Shown here: positions 30,101 through 45,700 of the stretch, piece by piece
How positions within the stretch are numbered: position 1 is the stretch's first letter
Layout: each line of letters begins with the position of its first letter
Assembly (NCBI GenBank): GCA_036873755.1
Contig: JAVTVY010037345.1
Span: forward strand, 62,001-126,000
Direction of reading: 5' to 3'
Source of the DNA: Hanleya hanleyi
Lineage: Eukaryota > Mollusca > Polyplacophora > Lepidopleurida > Hanleyidae
Length of the DNA: 64,000 nt
Position numbers and translations under genes: made by a program
The notes under the pieces: generated by a model
Seen by the model: the letters and a program-made list of their open reading frames with translations, nothing else
Told to the model about the DNA's origin: nothing
The model's database searches: none

Positions 30101-33100
30101 TATGGGGAACCATGGATTTGTAAACTTTTTATTATTACAAATACACGTAGGGTTTTATAATTGAACCCTCGTCACGAGAAAGTATTATTGGCCATCTCAT
30201 CGCGCTACTGGCCAGGACATAATAAAAGTTTGATAATAATTACAATAGTTCTAATGTTTATACAATAATAATGTTCATAATGCCATAATACGATGTAATA
30301 ATCCATTAACATCTTTGGCAAATTTTGCGTATTAAAACATTTCCCCCGTCTACTTAACCCTGCATTAAAAACCAGAAATAAAACCTTTCCTTTGAAAGGG
30401 AAAAACCCTGGGAAAGCATGGGTGAACAATTACCAAATTTTTATTTTATGGTTTTATTGATTTTATGTGGTTTAAACAATATATGTATTTCCTTAAAGGG
30501 AAACTGGGATTGGCGAACAGGCAAGCCTATACTAACGCCTTTCCCAGACAAACAAATTGAAAATACAAATCGTGAGTGGAATCAAAAAAAAGAACGTTGC
30601 ATTAACTTGGCGAAAAGATGAAATAATATGTAATCATATGTGAAAACAAAGAAAGAAAAACATTTATATACAAATACACGAGTTAAACAATCTGATATAT
30701 GCAATTCTATGCTCTCAGTATTAATAATATATATATATTTCTACGAATTATCAAACTATACAATAGACAGCTGTACCCAGTACTAATTATATACACTAAC
30801 TTACAAAAAGTATGCTCACATAGGCTTCCTTTAGAATAAATATTACGCTGAAACTGTTCCACGTGCGAACAACAGAGGGAAGAAAAGAGTTAAAATACAA
30901 TGTGGTTCTTGCATGGGGAAGCACAATATTATTACTGTTTCGCAAATGTTATATTTATATTATATTTATATTTATATTTATATTTGAACTTAAATAAGTG
31001 AGAGTAATCCCATATATCATTTTATAAAAGAGGCGTAATTTGTGCCGATCCCTACGTTCGGATAACGGTAAAAATCCAGTGCTGAGAACACCAAGTTCAA
31101 TTGAAATACGTAAGATCCTATATGGCGCCATGTACGATTAGGGAACATTGATAGGATATTAATTCATTAAGATTGGAAATAAGTCTTTCAATTATTGAGG
31201 CGGAAATTCTTTCATGGGCGACAGCTGAAAATTGGATTTTGGGGGCTTCTGATATATGGTTATTACACCATCGCTCTTGAATATTTGTATCCAACAGAGG
31301 TGCTAGGGCCGTGTAATCATGTCATTCAAGATGCTCACATGAACAATTACAATAAAAGCGTACCTGGGATACAAATCTTCACATCAAACAGTTTGATGTT
31401 AGTAGACATAATGCAGTCAGAATATCGACCTGTGGGGAAAAAATTGTTTGGTGTCAGATTACGCCGTTCTATTTTTTCACCACAATTGCATGCCATCTCT
31501 TGCATGTAGTTGGGAATAATAGTCCTAACATGAGGTCATTTCCCCATCAACACGGCTCTTCTTTTCGCAGAGCAATACTATTGATGATGTCAGCCGTAAC
31601 GATGTAATGTTGTCTTAATTGATGCATTGATCCTCACATATGAGTGGCTGTTTGAGATTCTTTTACCCCTTCCGGACCCGATGGAAACCGATGTTCTTTT
31701 TTTATATCCCAAACTATAGAATATCGCAGAACTGCAAGGCGCCGAAAGTAGCTCTTACCTTGTACCAAAATGAGAGAAGATCAAAGCTCAATACTATGTA
31801 TACTTCTAACTTCTAAAACAGGGATATACCACCAAGCGCCTCCACTCAAAGTTTCTCCAATTTGGCGATACATATCGCATGCTGATAGCAAAATAGAAGC
31901 GTAGCGTGCAATATCTATGGCGTTACGTTTTGTAACTTGTGTCTAATTCCGCTCAACCCCGATCTATAGGGGCTGTATGAACCCATGAACTTCAAGAACC
32001 TCATGGTGCTCATATGAACAGTTACAATCAAAGCGTGACTGAGATGCATATTTTTCTATAGATGGCGACTTTATAACGAATATCATATGGATTAAGAATA
32101 CTGGTCAGCGATACGGATTTGATATTTCTGGAACATCATTATGTCTCGCCGGCATCACTGAAAACTGTTGACCGCTTCTCTCTTGCAGGAAACTAGCCTA
32201 TGTTTATGTATACTATGATCGTCTTTTTGAATTTGGTGCTAATGTTGCTATGTGGAATATGGCTGAATTACGAATGACGGACCAGACGCTTGTAACTATA
32301 TTAAGTACTGAATTTTAGTAATATACCGTGTGATTGAATAGCAAGCGTCAGATCCGACATTCAATATTCAGCCGTCGTCCATAAAAGTATTTCCGCGTCA
32401 ATATTCGAAAGATCCATTTCGTATGACAGTTAGCCCAAAATCCAAGTGTGTATGATATAAAAATTAATAAAATACAAGATGGTTTCTCACAAGAGAGATG
32501 TAGTTGTAGCCATGATATTAAAGGTGCTGTGGAAAGCGATGCCGGCGTACTGACAATAATTCATATGACTCCGCAGCCAAAAGCCTCACTGCATATTTCT
32601 AAAAAACATCACAAGGACCAAAATTGATCCCTGTGATGATTTGCATCCCGGCCGCGCTTTTATTGTGATTGTTCACGTGGACATCTTGAATGATATGGCC
32701 ACACGGCCCCTAGCCATGTCACTGAACTAGATATCGTATCAACTGGAAAACAACGATACATTGTTTCATTTTTATCAGGAGCAATGGAACAGTACGAAGA
32801 ACTTTCTAAGTGGTTCTATTCCTATCAGCTGAATACATGCGCATAATAGATGGAAACGGCTTTCGGCGTTTTATCTGTCCGGGAAAATGTAGCCCTCCGC
32901 TTTAGCATATGTACCGATATTTCTGTTCTTAAGTGTCCATACCTGATTTCATTGCCTGATTTTCAAAACTTCTGTTTTCAGCCATAGCCCAGTTCCTGTT
33001 TTGTCGTCCAACTTGATGTCTGTATGCTGTATAACTACATATTGTTTATCTATGAATATGAAACTAGAGCAATGGGCTTTACTTGTATAAGCTGTAGATT

Positions 33101-33717
33101 TCATTTTACACCATATAAACTACAACGGAAGAGATCATAAATAACAGGATATAACTCTTAAATCTGTTGATTGATGTTGATTGCTTTCTTGGCGAGGAGC
33201 CGCAGCAGTCACCGCTCGTCACATTATCCACGAAACTAGGTATATAATGAAGTGAATGCGGGTGCTGTATAGTTAAGAAGGTAAGTGCATTATATTTTTG
33301 TCTGACAGTTTTACCTTTGCATTGTTTTTTTTCCTTTGAAAGACGAGATTGTACAAAATGTTTTCAGATATTAATATTGTACGTCAACTTTTTTCAGATG
33401 CTTCTGATACAGTTACAATATTTCTTTTTTGTGAATAACAATAATGTTAAAACAATAAACATAGCATCGGCATAGGAAGCTAATCAATAGAACAGTGGTA
33501 CAAAATCATTAGGGAACATACCCATCTGGAACATTCAAAGTCCTTGCTCCTTATTAAAATATACATACCCGTACAAATATAACATTAACATCTCAGACCG
33601 TTCCAGCTCTGGATCAGTTCTCTTAGAATCGTTAAAGTTACTAATATCTCTAAAACAGCATAGTGAATCTATCGTCGCTATACAGCTGCAAAATTGCTGA
33701 ATGCGACGTTAAAACTT

Positions 33718-33764
<47 letters not shown>

Positions 33765-36700
33765 GTAAATCTAAGAGAATCTAAACCTATTTAGAGTATA
33801 ATTACCTCCCCTGGGTTTGCGAGTACTCTACAAGTACATTTTTTTTAGTAGGACATGCTTACGAAAAAGGATTGTAGAAACTAACCCGGTACATTTTGGA
33901 GGCCTTCGCAAGCATTTTCCACTGTATAAAATATGTGGCAAATACATCTTTTCGTATAGTGTGCCAGTCTTTGAACAGATCCTGTGAAATTGGAACAGCC
34001 TTGTTAATGGAACATAATAGTGCCAGTTACATTAATAATATTTTCTCGCCACTTCAGCTATGAGGCTGAAACTTACCACACTATATATTTGGGTCCAGCT
34101 TGACCACAAAATATAAAAAAAACATGGCCACTTTGATGACGTCACCGTCACGTGTTCAAATGTGTGTATTTTTGTCGATTTTTCGGTCAGAATTTTCGAG
34201 TTTTTTTATTTAAGTGATTTCTTCGCAAAAACTGCATGGTAAATTAGTAAATAATAATTTGAGGTGAATTAAATTAATTTTTACCAACTTTTCCTCCCAG
34301 AAAATCAGGAATTGTGAAGAAAAATGACGAAAACATCACTTTTCAGGTACGCATTGGTCTCCATTTTGAATTTACCCATGGTCCTCTGCAAAGGGGGTTA
34401 TAAAAATAGGCCTAAAATGACCCCAGTATGATAAACAAAAAAGGCGCGGCGTGTCAGCTTTCCATTTTTCTGTCGCTCCGGAGATAGGGTAGAAAATTTT
34501 GTAGGGGCCATAAAGCCTCCCCCCGCTCCTTCAAGGCCTGGAAGGGTTAACAGAACAAACAGTCGGTGTGCCACTGAGCATAAGGTGGAATTTGTCTAAA
34601 TAAGCCTTTATAGAAGTATTTTGAACAACAGTGATATCCTGGTTTTAAACAGATCATGTATTATCTTCCGCCTAGATACAAGAGGACCAGAAAACAAATC
34701 GATAAGAAAAGACAAGAATAGAATTTCGAAGGACTCAGGGTGTTCTGCTCGCACACTGCTTTGATAACTTTGCTCATATTGGCCAAGTAGCTGCCTAAGA
34801 GGACGTCGAATGATTTACAGGCCATATGCGTCTAATTTGGTGACGAGCAGTTGGCGGGATACATTCAACAAGCGTTGGATAGGACCATCAGATATATTAT
34901 CACCCAATATTTTTTTTTGTCCAATCCCCTCACGAGAATAGTATTGCAGTCTCCCTTTCTAATTGCAGATGTCATAAGAAAGAACACTTATTGTTGAACA
35001 ATTCACTGATCAGCCAGAATATCGGATAAACACGTTAGTATACTAATTGAACGATTGTTCTCCCTACACATTGAGTCGCCCTCAGAACTGGAGTAACATT
35101 GGCTAAAACATAGATTAATCCATACATACATTTAAGGCAGATATATTTATCATACCCAGTCGTTTTGTTCATGTACAAGAGATATCTTCTCTGATACATC
35201 GGAGATTGTAAGAGGTCGACGTCTAAAATGAAAGTACGATTTTTTTAATAGATAATACATTAGGATGGTTAAGAATATCTCCTTCGTATGAGATTTCAAC
35301 AGACTGCATTGACCAAGTAACAATTAAATCTGTTAACAGCCTTAGTTCGCTTTGATTTCACTTCATTTCCATCAGTTAAAGTACATTGTAATATTATTTC
35401 TAAAATTATTTCCATTTTTCGTCAAGGAAGTTTTGATATACATGCAGTTGGTTAAGTCGCACATTTCTTGGGAGTATCCACGAATAGATTAACGCTTTAC
35501 CTTTTGTAGTTTTACAAATTAGATCTGGTTTTACATTCCTGATATCTGCACCGCAACATATGGTTTCGATGGACCGCTTTTCTCATTTCAGATTTCGTAA
35601 AGACCTTTTTGACTTTCTTAACTTTGCGTCGGCAATGATTATTTCAGACATCAGTTGATGACGCAGTAATGTGCTGAAGCACCATATCCTGTTTCCCACA
35701 GAGTTTATTCATTTATTCCATTCGGCACCACACAGGCACAGTATGCCCACTCCAGTTGGTCGATAACAATATGAAACGACTACATAAATTAATTAAATAA
35801 TTGAATGATAAATAATAATTGTTGGATAGTATCTGGATTATAAATGACAATTATAATAATGTATTCATGTGCAAACATATAGCCAGAATAAAATTCTAAA
35901 TAAGACAAATACAACGTGTACCAAAATAATTGTCGTATGCCATTAGTTGAAAAGAGAACCCTATTTTATAATTTGTTAGACAGTCGTGCAAAGTTGAACT
36001 TATAAAGCACGTCTTGGTAGGAACACGCACAGTCACAATGCAGCTTTTTTAAATCCGATTGTTTTCCTAAGATTTAGCATCTCACAAGCGCAACTATATA
36101 CTGCCTTGCATCTTTGAGCCTGTATTCAGCAATTTATTTGATGAGATCATCAAATCATTGTCGTACTTGATGACTTGCCAAATTCATTCCATGCATTGTT
36201 TATAAAAATAGCGGGGAGTGTTTGAAGTATGGCACGTTTCCTGGGCAGTGTACAATTACAAATGTCCCGCTGTATTACGTGAGTCAACCTGTAACCATTT
36301 CGGTCATCTATACGCGGTAAGACTGACCCTGGGATCGTGTGTATCCATTTCAAACTACTTTCGGCAATTGCAAGAGGGAATTTCCAGAAATCAATACCAC
36401 GTGACTTCGTCAGCCAATCCGCTAAAGTCTACCGACGTAACCCCAACGTAACCCGCCATTTTCGAGTCATGTGATGATCTACTTGTTCAAAAGTACAGAT
36501 CTACCACACCTCTTGGATGATACGAAAATTACTCATACCTATATATTTTGTAAGCCCAGGCAATATCTGTTTCCGGGGTATGTATGAAAACCTGTAATTT
36601 ATCAGAGTTTTCGAGTCTGTTCTCCGCCGGATGAAGGCCGAACAGAATCCCGTAAAACGCCGGATATCGCTCCGCGATAATGGAGACACACGATTCGCAA

Positions 36701-39700
36701 GCCATCTTATGGATGGCGAAGTGTACGCAAATGTTACGTGAGTGTTTGTTGGTTTAAACGTGTGGGATTCAGGTCGCCTTCAATGCATAAAAATAGCATA
36801 ACAGCCCCACCCGTTGCAGCATGAAATGCCATGCGAAATTTCGTGGAAAGTATTTAGTATTTAGTGCATGGTTTTAATTGCTATTTCGTTTTAATATTTA
36901 ACAGAGCTCTCTCGGAGTTGACTTGAAGTACCCATTTGCGACAATCTGCCAGAAATCGTCTCGGAGTTCATTACCTTCGTCAACATGGGCATAAACTGCA
37001 CTGAACAGAACTGTGTCACGATTGCACAAGAAGCAAAGAGGATGAACGATTCTGAAAACTTGGCCATCTTACAACGAATAAACGACGAGAAGGCCAGGCT
37101 GTATATACCGGTTATTTTATACATCGTGATACTCCTTGTAGCGGGTGTAATCGGCAACAGTTTGGTCCTGTACGTTTACCTCAAACGATTCAAGCGGACC
37201 TCCTCGAACTATTTCATCATGTCCATGGCAATGTATGATATGGTGGCGTGCTGTGTGGGGATGCCTACGGAGATCTATGACTTACGCTACCCGTACATGT
37301 TCTTCAGCGCTGCGGGATGTAAGATATTCCGGTTTACCGAATCTGCGAGCAGCACTGGGTCGGGTCTCATACTGGTGGCTGTGGCGTTTGACCGTTATTT
37401 CAAGATCTGTCGGCCTCTCAGGAACACATCCCTCCGCACCATCAAACGGGTTTGCATCGCTATTGGGATATCTGCCTTCATAACAACGATTCCGACATTC
37501 TTTGTGTTCGGTCTAAAGGATATTCACACGGACTATCCCGGTGTGATTGGGAAAGACTGCAGCGTCTCAAAGAGCGACAGCGGAGGTTCCACTCTGCCAA
37601 CAATCTGGTTTTCCTATCAGATGATTGTTTTTGTGGCCTGTGTCATTTTAATGAGCGGTTTGTACATCAGGATATGGATAGAAATCAAACGACGTCAGAC
37701 GCAGGTGATAGGGGATCATCTCAACACGAAAAGAAACGACGAGGATGGTGCCCCACGATCGCCCACATCCCCAACCGTTAAGGAGCAGATGCCCTTCAAA
37801 CCAATCGAAAAGCCTCCGCCATCCCAAACGCGCGTTAAAGATCTCCCGAGCATCAGCACCAGTAGCGATCACGATTCAGACGGAATGCGCCACGGCAAGG
37901 TTCCACAAAACGGAACTCTTGGTCGTCTTGGGAGTCAGCCAGGCGATGGTATGGACCCGGAGAGGAAATCCCTTCCCCAGAGAGGAGAGAATGTTATCAC
38001 GAAGATTAAAGCCAGTAAAACCACAGTCATCCTGTTCTCGGTTACCCTGGCCTTCATCTTGTCGTATCTACCAACCCTCAGCGTCAATATAATCAAATCC
38101 ATAAGGAAGGACAGTCAGACGAAATCTGATTCGACAGACTTCGTAATGAGGTTTCTTGGCAGAACGTACTTTATCAATAACTTTATCAACCCTATTATCT
38201 ACAGTTTCCACAACATTAATTTCCGTATGGAGTGCGCAAAGGCTCTGTCTAAACTTGGAACCATTTGCATGTGCTGTTTTCGGTGGAAATCTGCAGATTG
38301 AAGAAGACTTTGCAAGCAAAGATTAACGTGTACACGAAAATAAATCATGCACTTGAGTTGGTTAAATGAGGCTTAATCATACTTGCCATTCTACAGATTA
38401 GTCGGTAAAGGCCCGACGATATCTAGTCCGATCTGCTCATATGGTTGGTTGGTTAAAAGCATGTTCAGGCAGGACCGCAAACTGCTCACATTCATTATTT
38501 TCCTACGAAGCAGGCTCTCATTTGCAAATTGTCCGGTAATGAGTGATTGAGTGAGTCCATCCGAATCCTCTCGGCGGCAAAATAAGGAGAACCGTTGACA
38601 TTAGAACCTTGATTTTTTATCTGAACGTGCATTAGGGGACTGTTACCAGCAGGTTCTGAGCTGACCTACTTTTGATGAAAATTTGAACTACTTAGGTGAC
38701 CTATAACATTATGCTTGGACCCCGAAGACATCTTCCTCACCCTATTTCGTAGGTCCTGTGTGTCAGCATAACCATTGCCCGTATTTGTGACATTTGACCT
38801 CTTATGAACATGCCAATTTGTATTAGACAGTAAATGTTCAATGGAGTGGTATAGGAACAGTAACTCAGCAATCAGTCTCTTCGTCGCTGTTGTTGTTATT
38901 GAGGTCAATAAATATTTGTTTAAGAATATACTTAACAGTATTTTCGTTATTTTGGGATAACACTATCTTAGAATAGCACAAATTCTAGTGCTGAAAATTT
39001 GGTCGAATCTCGTGCGGGATTCGAACCAGCGACCCCAGAGTCAGGCACCTAATCGCCAGCACTGTATGTCGGCGATTTAAACCACTCGGCCAACGGGCCT
39101 CCCACAAGATAGGAGGTAGCAGACCGGTATTCTTGAAAGCGAACATACAGTACCCCTCAGATGATCGTAATGACAGCTCCCAAAGCTGAATAGATATATT
39201 TATTATCATTTAGAAAGTGATCGTATAACAGTATTTTCGTTATTTTGGGATAACGCTATCTTAGAATAGCACAAATTCTAGTGCTGAAAATTTGGTCTGC
39301 TACCTCCTATTTTGTGGGAGGCCCGTTGGCCGAGTGGTTTAGGTCGCCGACATACAGTGCTGGCGATTGGGTGCCTGACTCTGGGACTCGACTAAATTTT
39401 CAGCACTATAGAATTTGTGCTATTCTAAGATAGTGTTATCTCAAAATAACGAAAATACTGTTATACGATCACTTTCTAAATAATAATAAATATAAGAATA
39501 TACTTATTTCCCAACTTTTCATATACCACAATGTCAGTGGATCTCATGTAAATGCGTTGTATATAAAATCGACTGCTAGATGTCTAGAAAACTTATGTTT
39601 TACCTGTGATTGAAATCAGCTTGTTGGAGATTAACTTTCAATTATTACATTTGGACGTCATAATGTGAAATAACATTAATACACCGATATGGAATCACCA

Positions 39701-42700
39701 AAGCAATCCGGACACATTTCCAAATTGAACGCAACATGGCTCCAATTATTTTTATAACATAATAGATAGCAAACGTCAGATTAGATATCAAATATTCTGC
39801 CGTCGCCCATAAAAGGTTTTCCGCGTAATATACCTGAGAAACCTATTTCCGAAAACAGCATCAATGCCAAGTATGTATGAAATAAAAATAATAAAAACAC
39901 AAGATGGTTTCTTACACGAGAGAAACGGTCGACAGTTTTCAATGATGCTAGCAAGGGATGATGATGTTCTTTACATAAAATCATAATCATTGACCCTTAT
40001 TCTATATTCAGCTGAATCTTCGAGTCTATCTAAGTCACGCATCCATTGTGACTGTTCATTTGCACACCATGGAAATGTAATACACATGTTATTCAAACGT
40101 TCCCTATCACCTAAATGATCTTGATGAATTCCCAGGATTGGGGTATGCATGTTTTGATTTTGGTTCCAATGTTATAGGGGCGACAACTCCCTGCTGAATG
40201 TCGCATCTGACTGTTGTATTTTAAGATGTGCAGACTACAACAATCACAATACTGTAACTTAAGCCTTTTTGCTGGCTCCTTAGTCTGTATGGCTTTTACT
40301 TGAACTCACAAGTCAGAAAATATATAGTTCTATAAATCGATTGATATACACATAATACTTTTGTTGTTGATATTTCATTGGTTCCTGTTTAGTGCAGGGC
40401 AGGGCGTTACGGATCTCCCAGCTCAGTCCGGTTAAACAGGAAATGTAGAAATAGAAGGCGAAGATCTTGTTTGAGATATTAACAACAGCAGATGCCTGGA
40501 CTTAATCATAAGCCACATTGGGCATGCAAATACTTCGTAAATACATCCTCCAGCAAAATTCAAAATGAATCCTAGAATTAAGTCCAATGATATAATCATT
40601 ATTATGTAGCTGTGATACAGTCCCCCAAAAAGTGAACGATCCGTCATCAAGCAGGCAGCAGTGAGCAATGAAACAATTCTGCGTTCGATTTTTGCCATCA
40701 GCATGTGATACTCATCTCGGAAACGCCAGAAACTTGGGTATGATGCGATTAGTCCATTTGCATTCATGCAAGAGGGTACGGGCATCAGATTCGGCATTCA
40801 GTATTCAGCCGTGGTCCACAAAAGAATTTTGCGCAACAATAATCGAAATGCAAGCGTCGATTTCGTAAGCCAGTAGTCAGTCGTCGTCAATTAAAGAATT
40901 TCGACGTCCATAATCTAAAGACCGAATTCGTATAACAGCATTAGCGTCAAGTCAAAACAATTCGTTGTTTAGAGAATGATGTATCTCAGTTACGCTTTTG
41001 TTGTGACTGTTCATTGAAAGCCATGAAGATCTTCAAGTCCTGGTGTTCAAACGGCCCTTAGCCCCGGGTCAAGTGAAATTAGAGTTACGAAATGTAGCGC
41101 CAGAGATCTTGCTCGCAGCGTGTCATAAGTGTACGATATTTATCACAGAATTTGATTAACTTAGAATGGGGCCGTCTAGTAGTATAGGCTTGTTCGACAA
41201 GTTTCTGCAATAATGTTCTCTGGCGTTGATTGAAATTGTCAGATTTTACACAGGATCCGGGAAATACTACCATGCGAGACATGTATGCGCCGTATACAGG
41301 TCCTTGTGAAATATTGTTATCCAGAAGTGGGTAGTTAACCATGTCAAACTTGTAATCGTGTCTCTCTCTCAGATCCTACTTTCGACATTCAGCTGTCGTC
41401 CAAACAAGAATTTCCGCATCTTTAATCGAAATCTTAGTATATACGAAAGTTAGCATCAATTTCAAATCTGCATGAAAATTAAAGAAAACAAGATGATTTT
41501 CTGCAAGAAAGAAGAGTTCAACAGTTTACAATGATGACAAGACATCACGATCTTCTTTTCTTAAAAGCCTTATCACTGGCCATTGTTATTTATCCAAATG
41601 AATTTCGAAGTCGTTTTGTAGAGAATGATGTATCTCAGTCACGCTTTGATTGTGACTGTTCCTTTGATCACCAATGAGATGTAAAACACGATGTTCAAAC
41701 GGCAATGGGACCTGCATATGGCGTATACATATCACGCCTAGTAGAATTTGCTAGATCCTGTCTTAAATGTGACGATTTTAATCAACGTCACAAAACATTG
41801 TTGCAGAAACTTCTAAAACAGGGCTACACCATCAAGTGCCTCCACTCAAAAGTTTACCAAATTTGGCGATACATATCGCATGCTGATAGCAAAATACGAG
41901 CGTATCGTGCAAGATCTATGGCGTTACGTTTCGTAACTTGTGTCTAATTCCGCTTAACCCGGGGCTAGGGGCCTTATGAACCAATGTACTTCAACATCAT
42001 CATGATACTCATATGAACAGTCACAATCAAAGCGTGACTGAGATACATCATTCTTTAGATGACGACTTTACAACGAATATTATGGATTAAGAATACTGAT
42101 CAGCGATACGAATTTGATATTTTTGGAACATCATGATGTCTTGCCGGCATCATTGAAAATTATTGACCGCTTCTCTCTTGCAGGAAACACGCCTAGCTAT
42201 GTTTATGTATACTATGATTGTCTTTTTGAATTTGGTGCTAATACTGTTATATGGAATATGGAATAGGTCTTTGGATTATGGAGGCGGATATGCTTTAATG
42301 GACGACGGCTGAATTATGAATGACGGACCAGACGTTTGTAACCTATCCCCGGGTTAATCAGAATTAGACGCGATTTACGAAACGTAGCGCCAGAGATCTT
42401 GCACGCCACGATAGTAGTTTGACGTCAATGCAGAATATTTATCGCGGAATATGATAACGTTGAATCAAGGCGTTTGATAGCATAGGCTTGTTTAAGTCTC
42501 TGCAATTATGTTCTGTGGCGTTGATTGGAAGCGTCACATTTTGCAAAGGATCAAGCAAATACTACCTTGCGCATAAACATGTACATACATTAAAATTTAT
42601 ACAACAAACCGATCTCTCTCAAATAATCTAAAATACAATCTTCTTTTACCCGACCAAAAAGATCTATCCAAAGTAGCTGCTCGATAAAAAGCATCCCTTA

Positions 42701-45700
42701 CAATCTTAAAATCTATACAGTGATACAGAATATGTTTCACCGTGATATCTTCGTGGCATGGAATACATCTTGGGACTGGCTCTTCTTTTTTAGTAAATGT
42801 TCGTGAGTTAATCGTGTATGGCCGATTCTACATCGTCTAATCATGGCTTGAACGAAACGTTTCTGGCTGTTCACATGAGTATAGCCTACAGGGTTTTTTT
42901 TGAACTCGTGAAGTTTGTTATTATCCATAGCATCCCATAAAGATTGAAACAACTTTCTCACATAAGCACAGATAGATGGTCTGAAATCGCTTCTAACAGG
43001 ATCAACCTCATTATCTAGGGCTGCCTTAGCCATTTTATCAGCTTCAGTCTTCCCTTTGATGTCAACGTCACTAGGCACCCAACAAAACACAACATCGATC
43101 TGTCGACCAAAACTACAGTCATATAATTGTAGAATATTCAAGATAATGGGATGAGTTGAATTCAACTTTCAATCGCTTGAAGGCATGACAGTGTATCTGA
43201 GAATATGACATATTTTTCCATGTAGTACATCGAATACCTTCTGGTCCATATATGATGTTCCATCTGGACTATCTGTAGTTTCTTACAAATCCAGGTATAT
43301 ATCCTTTATCCTTATCCATTTATATATACCTTTTGGTGAATACGAAGGAACGTGCTTTGAAAAGGTTATTTTTGTTAATTTCTGCATATAGGCATATTCA
43401 TACGAGAACAGATATAGGTTTGCCAAACGTGATGCACAATCCTTACACCCAAAGGCAGGAGATCATTGCGACTAGCGAACATAGTTTTTGAGTGCTCGAG
43501 GCGAGGGAAAGTGAAGCCTATATTACATGCCCAATGGCTGGACCTTGCCAGAAGCAGGGTCTTCAAGGCTGTTCGTTACATAGAAAAATAAATAGCCTTC
43601 CACAGCAAGATTTGTTACAATTTTCAAGAAAATTTGCAGACATGCAAGGTAAAGATCAAGCAAAACAAACATTAAGACACCATCATGCAAGAAGTTCTTG
43701 CAGACCTTCAAAGTAAATTCTTTATTGTTCCAGCAGACAAGGTCCTAAATAATATAATATTTATATGCAAATATTACAATTACCACCTCATTGTGTATCA
43801 ACTTACTCTTCCATTGGTTTACATTAAACAATATATTTAACAAACACAAACTATTTCTCAAGGAAAGATGTGTTTCCCACTCATGACGATATACCAAAAT
43901 TGTACTGGACTCCCAAAATGCATAAAACACCATACAAAGCTAGATTCATAGAAGGTGTAAATTTATACGTCTGTCCACTTTGTTAACAAGAGCCCTGCAG
44001 GCAGGTAAATCATTTTGGGGGAAATATTGTATTGTAATTTTAAGAAATTCAGATGTCCAATGCATGAACAGTTTTAAAACTCAAAACGTTTGATTGAAGA
44101 ACTAGATGGCAAAGGACACGTACCATATAGATATGCATGCACTTGGGATTTCTCGACTCTCTATACTGCTATTCCTCATCAGGACCTCATTGAACACCTT
44201 AGTTCATTAATAATATCGGTGTTCAATAACAATAGTCCCCCCCCCCCCGCCTGAGCCCGACGAAGTCCAAGTATGGCTATAGGGTTCCATCAAATATATT
44301 TGAAATATCCTTTGGAAGGTGGTTTCAGTTAGCTTTTATCGAACAGAATAGCTTTGGGACGTTCGAAGAAGTCGGAACCAAAATGATCACGCACGTGGTC
44401 GTTGCTGTTGTAAATTGCGCCTGTCGCACTTTCGTTATCAAGTTCGATTTAGAGATTTAATTCTCCTTCAGCAAAAACGTCTCATAATTCGTTTATACTT
44501 TACACCTGAAGATATAACCCCTAGCAAGTAAGTCGCTAGTTCAATTTAATATGTCACATCAAGAAAACAGACTTACGTCACCTCAAAGTATCGGTAAAGA
44601 TTTCTGTTCGTCATGAAATGAAAAATGGCGCCTTTTTCGGCGCGAATATAGATACTTGCGAGATTGATTTCTCGTTTAACAGTCACGTCTGTCAGTCAGG
44701 GATGTTTCTGATTGGACAAGAATGAACACGGCCAAAGAATGAATGTTCGAAAATGACGGCTTCTGATTGAACAAGAAACGAGCCCATGTGATGGAATGGA
44801 AAATAAAATGTATCGTACGCAATGTTTTTCTCATTGGACTAGGCAGTTAGGCTCACCGGCGCTAGGGCGTGATTTTATTGAGACGGGCGTTGAGCACGCC
44901 TCACCCATTCACACACTCGCTCGTTCTTCACCCACTCATTTACTCTATACCCAGGGGAGGTAACTCTACCACGCTAGGCCTACCTGTCATTCCATACCCA
45001 CAAAACCAGTATCTCGGAGTTCAGGAGTCTCGTGTCTGCTCTGGATACACTCCAGGGTCAACATGCATCTCCAATGTTCACCAGTCGCCCTATGGGTTAA
45101 TGTGTAGTGATGTGGGTAGGTATGTCTCGATGGTCGCCATGACGAGGTGACGTAATTTTTAAAAAAGACATTTTTTGACAGATTTTTCGATCGGATTTTT
45201 CTGTTGTTTTTTTTTATTCAGGCGTTTTCTTCGCAAAAACTGCATGAAAAAATAGTAAATAACAATTTGATATGAAATAAAATAGCTTTTGCTCACTTTT
45301 CTACGTATAAAGGCACACATTGAAGAAATCTGACGAAAACAACACTTTTCTGGATGATGCTCCACATGACCGCCATTTTTAATTTACTGATGATCGTCTG
45401 TTCTGGGGTCATAGAAATAGGATCAGAACGAGCCCAATATGATAAGTTACAAAGTCACGGAGTATCAGCTCTCAATTCTCCATCAGAATCGCATCTTGAA
45501 TCCATGTAAATCCTTGTCATGGAGAATGACCGTGATCGAGAAATGACATTTGACCCCTGCGCATGCGCACATACTGGTTAGCATGGTGCGCAGGAGTCCA
45601 ATGTCCCGTTGGTTAATTAATATATTAACCACACAGGTAAGAATATATCGCTGTAGTGAGAAATGCTAGTATCCAAAATAAAAAGAGACACCTCCACTGT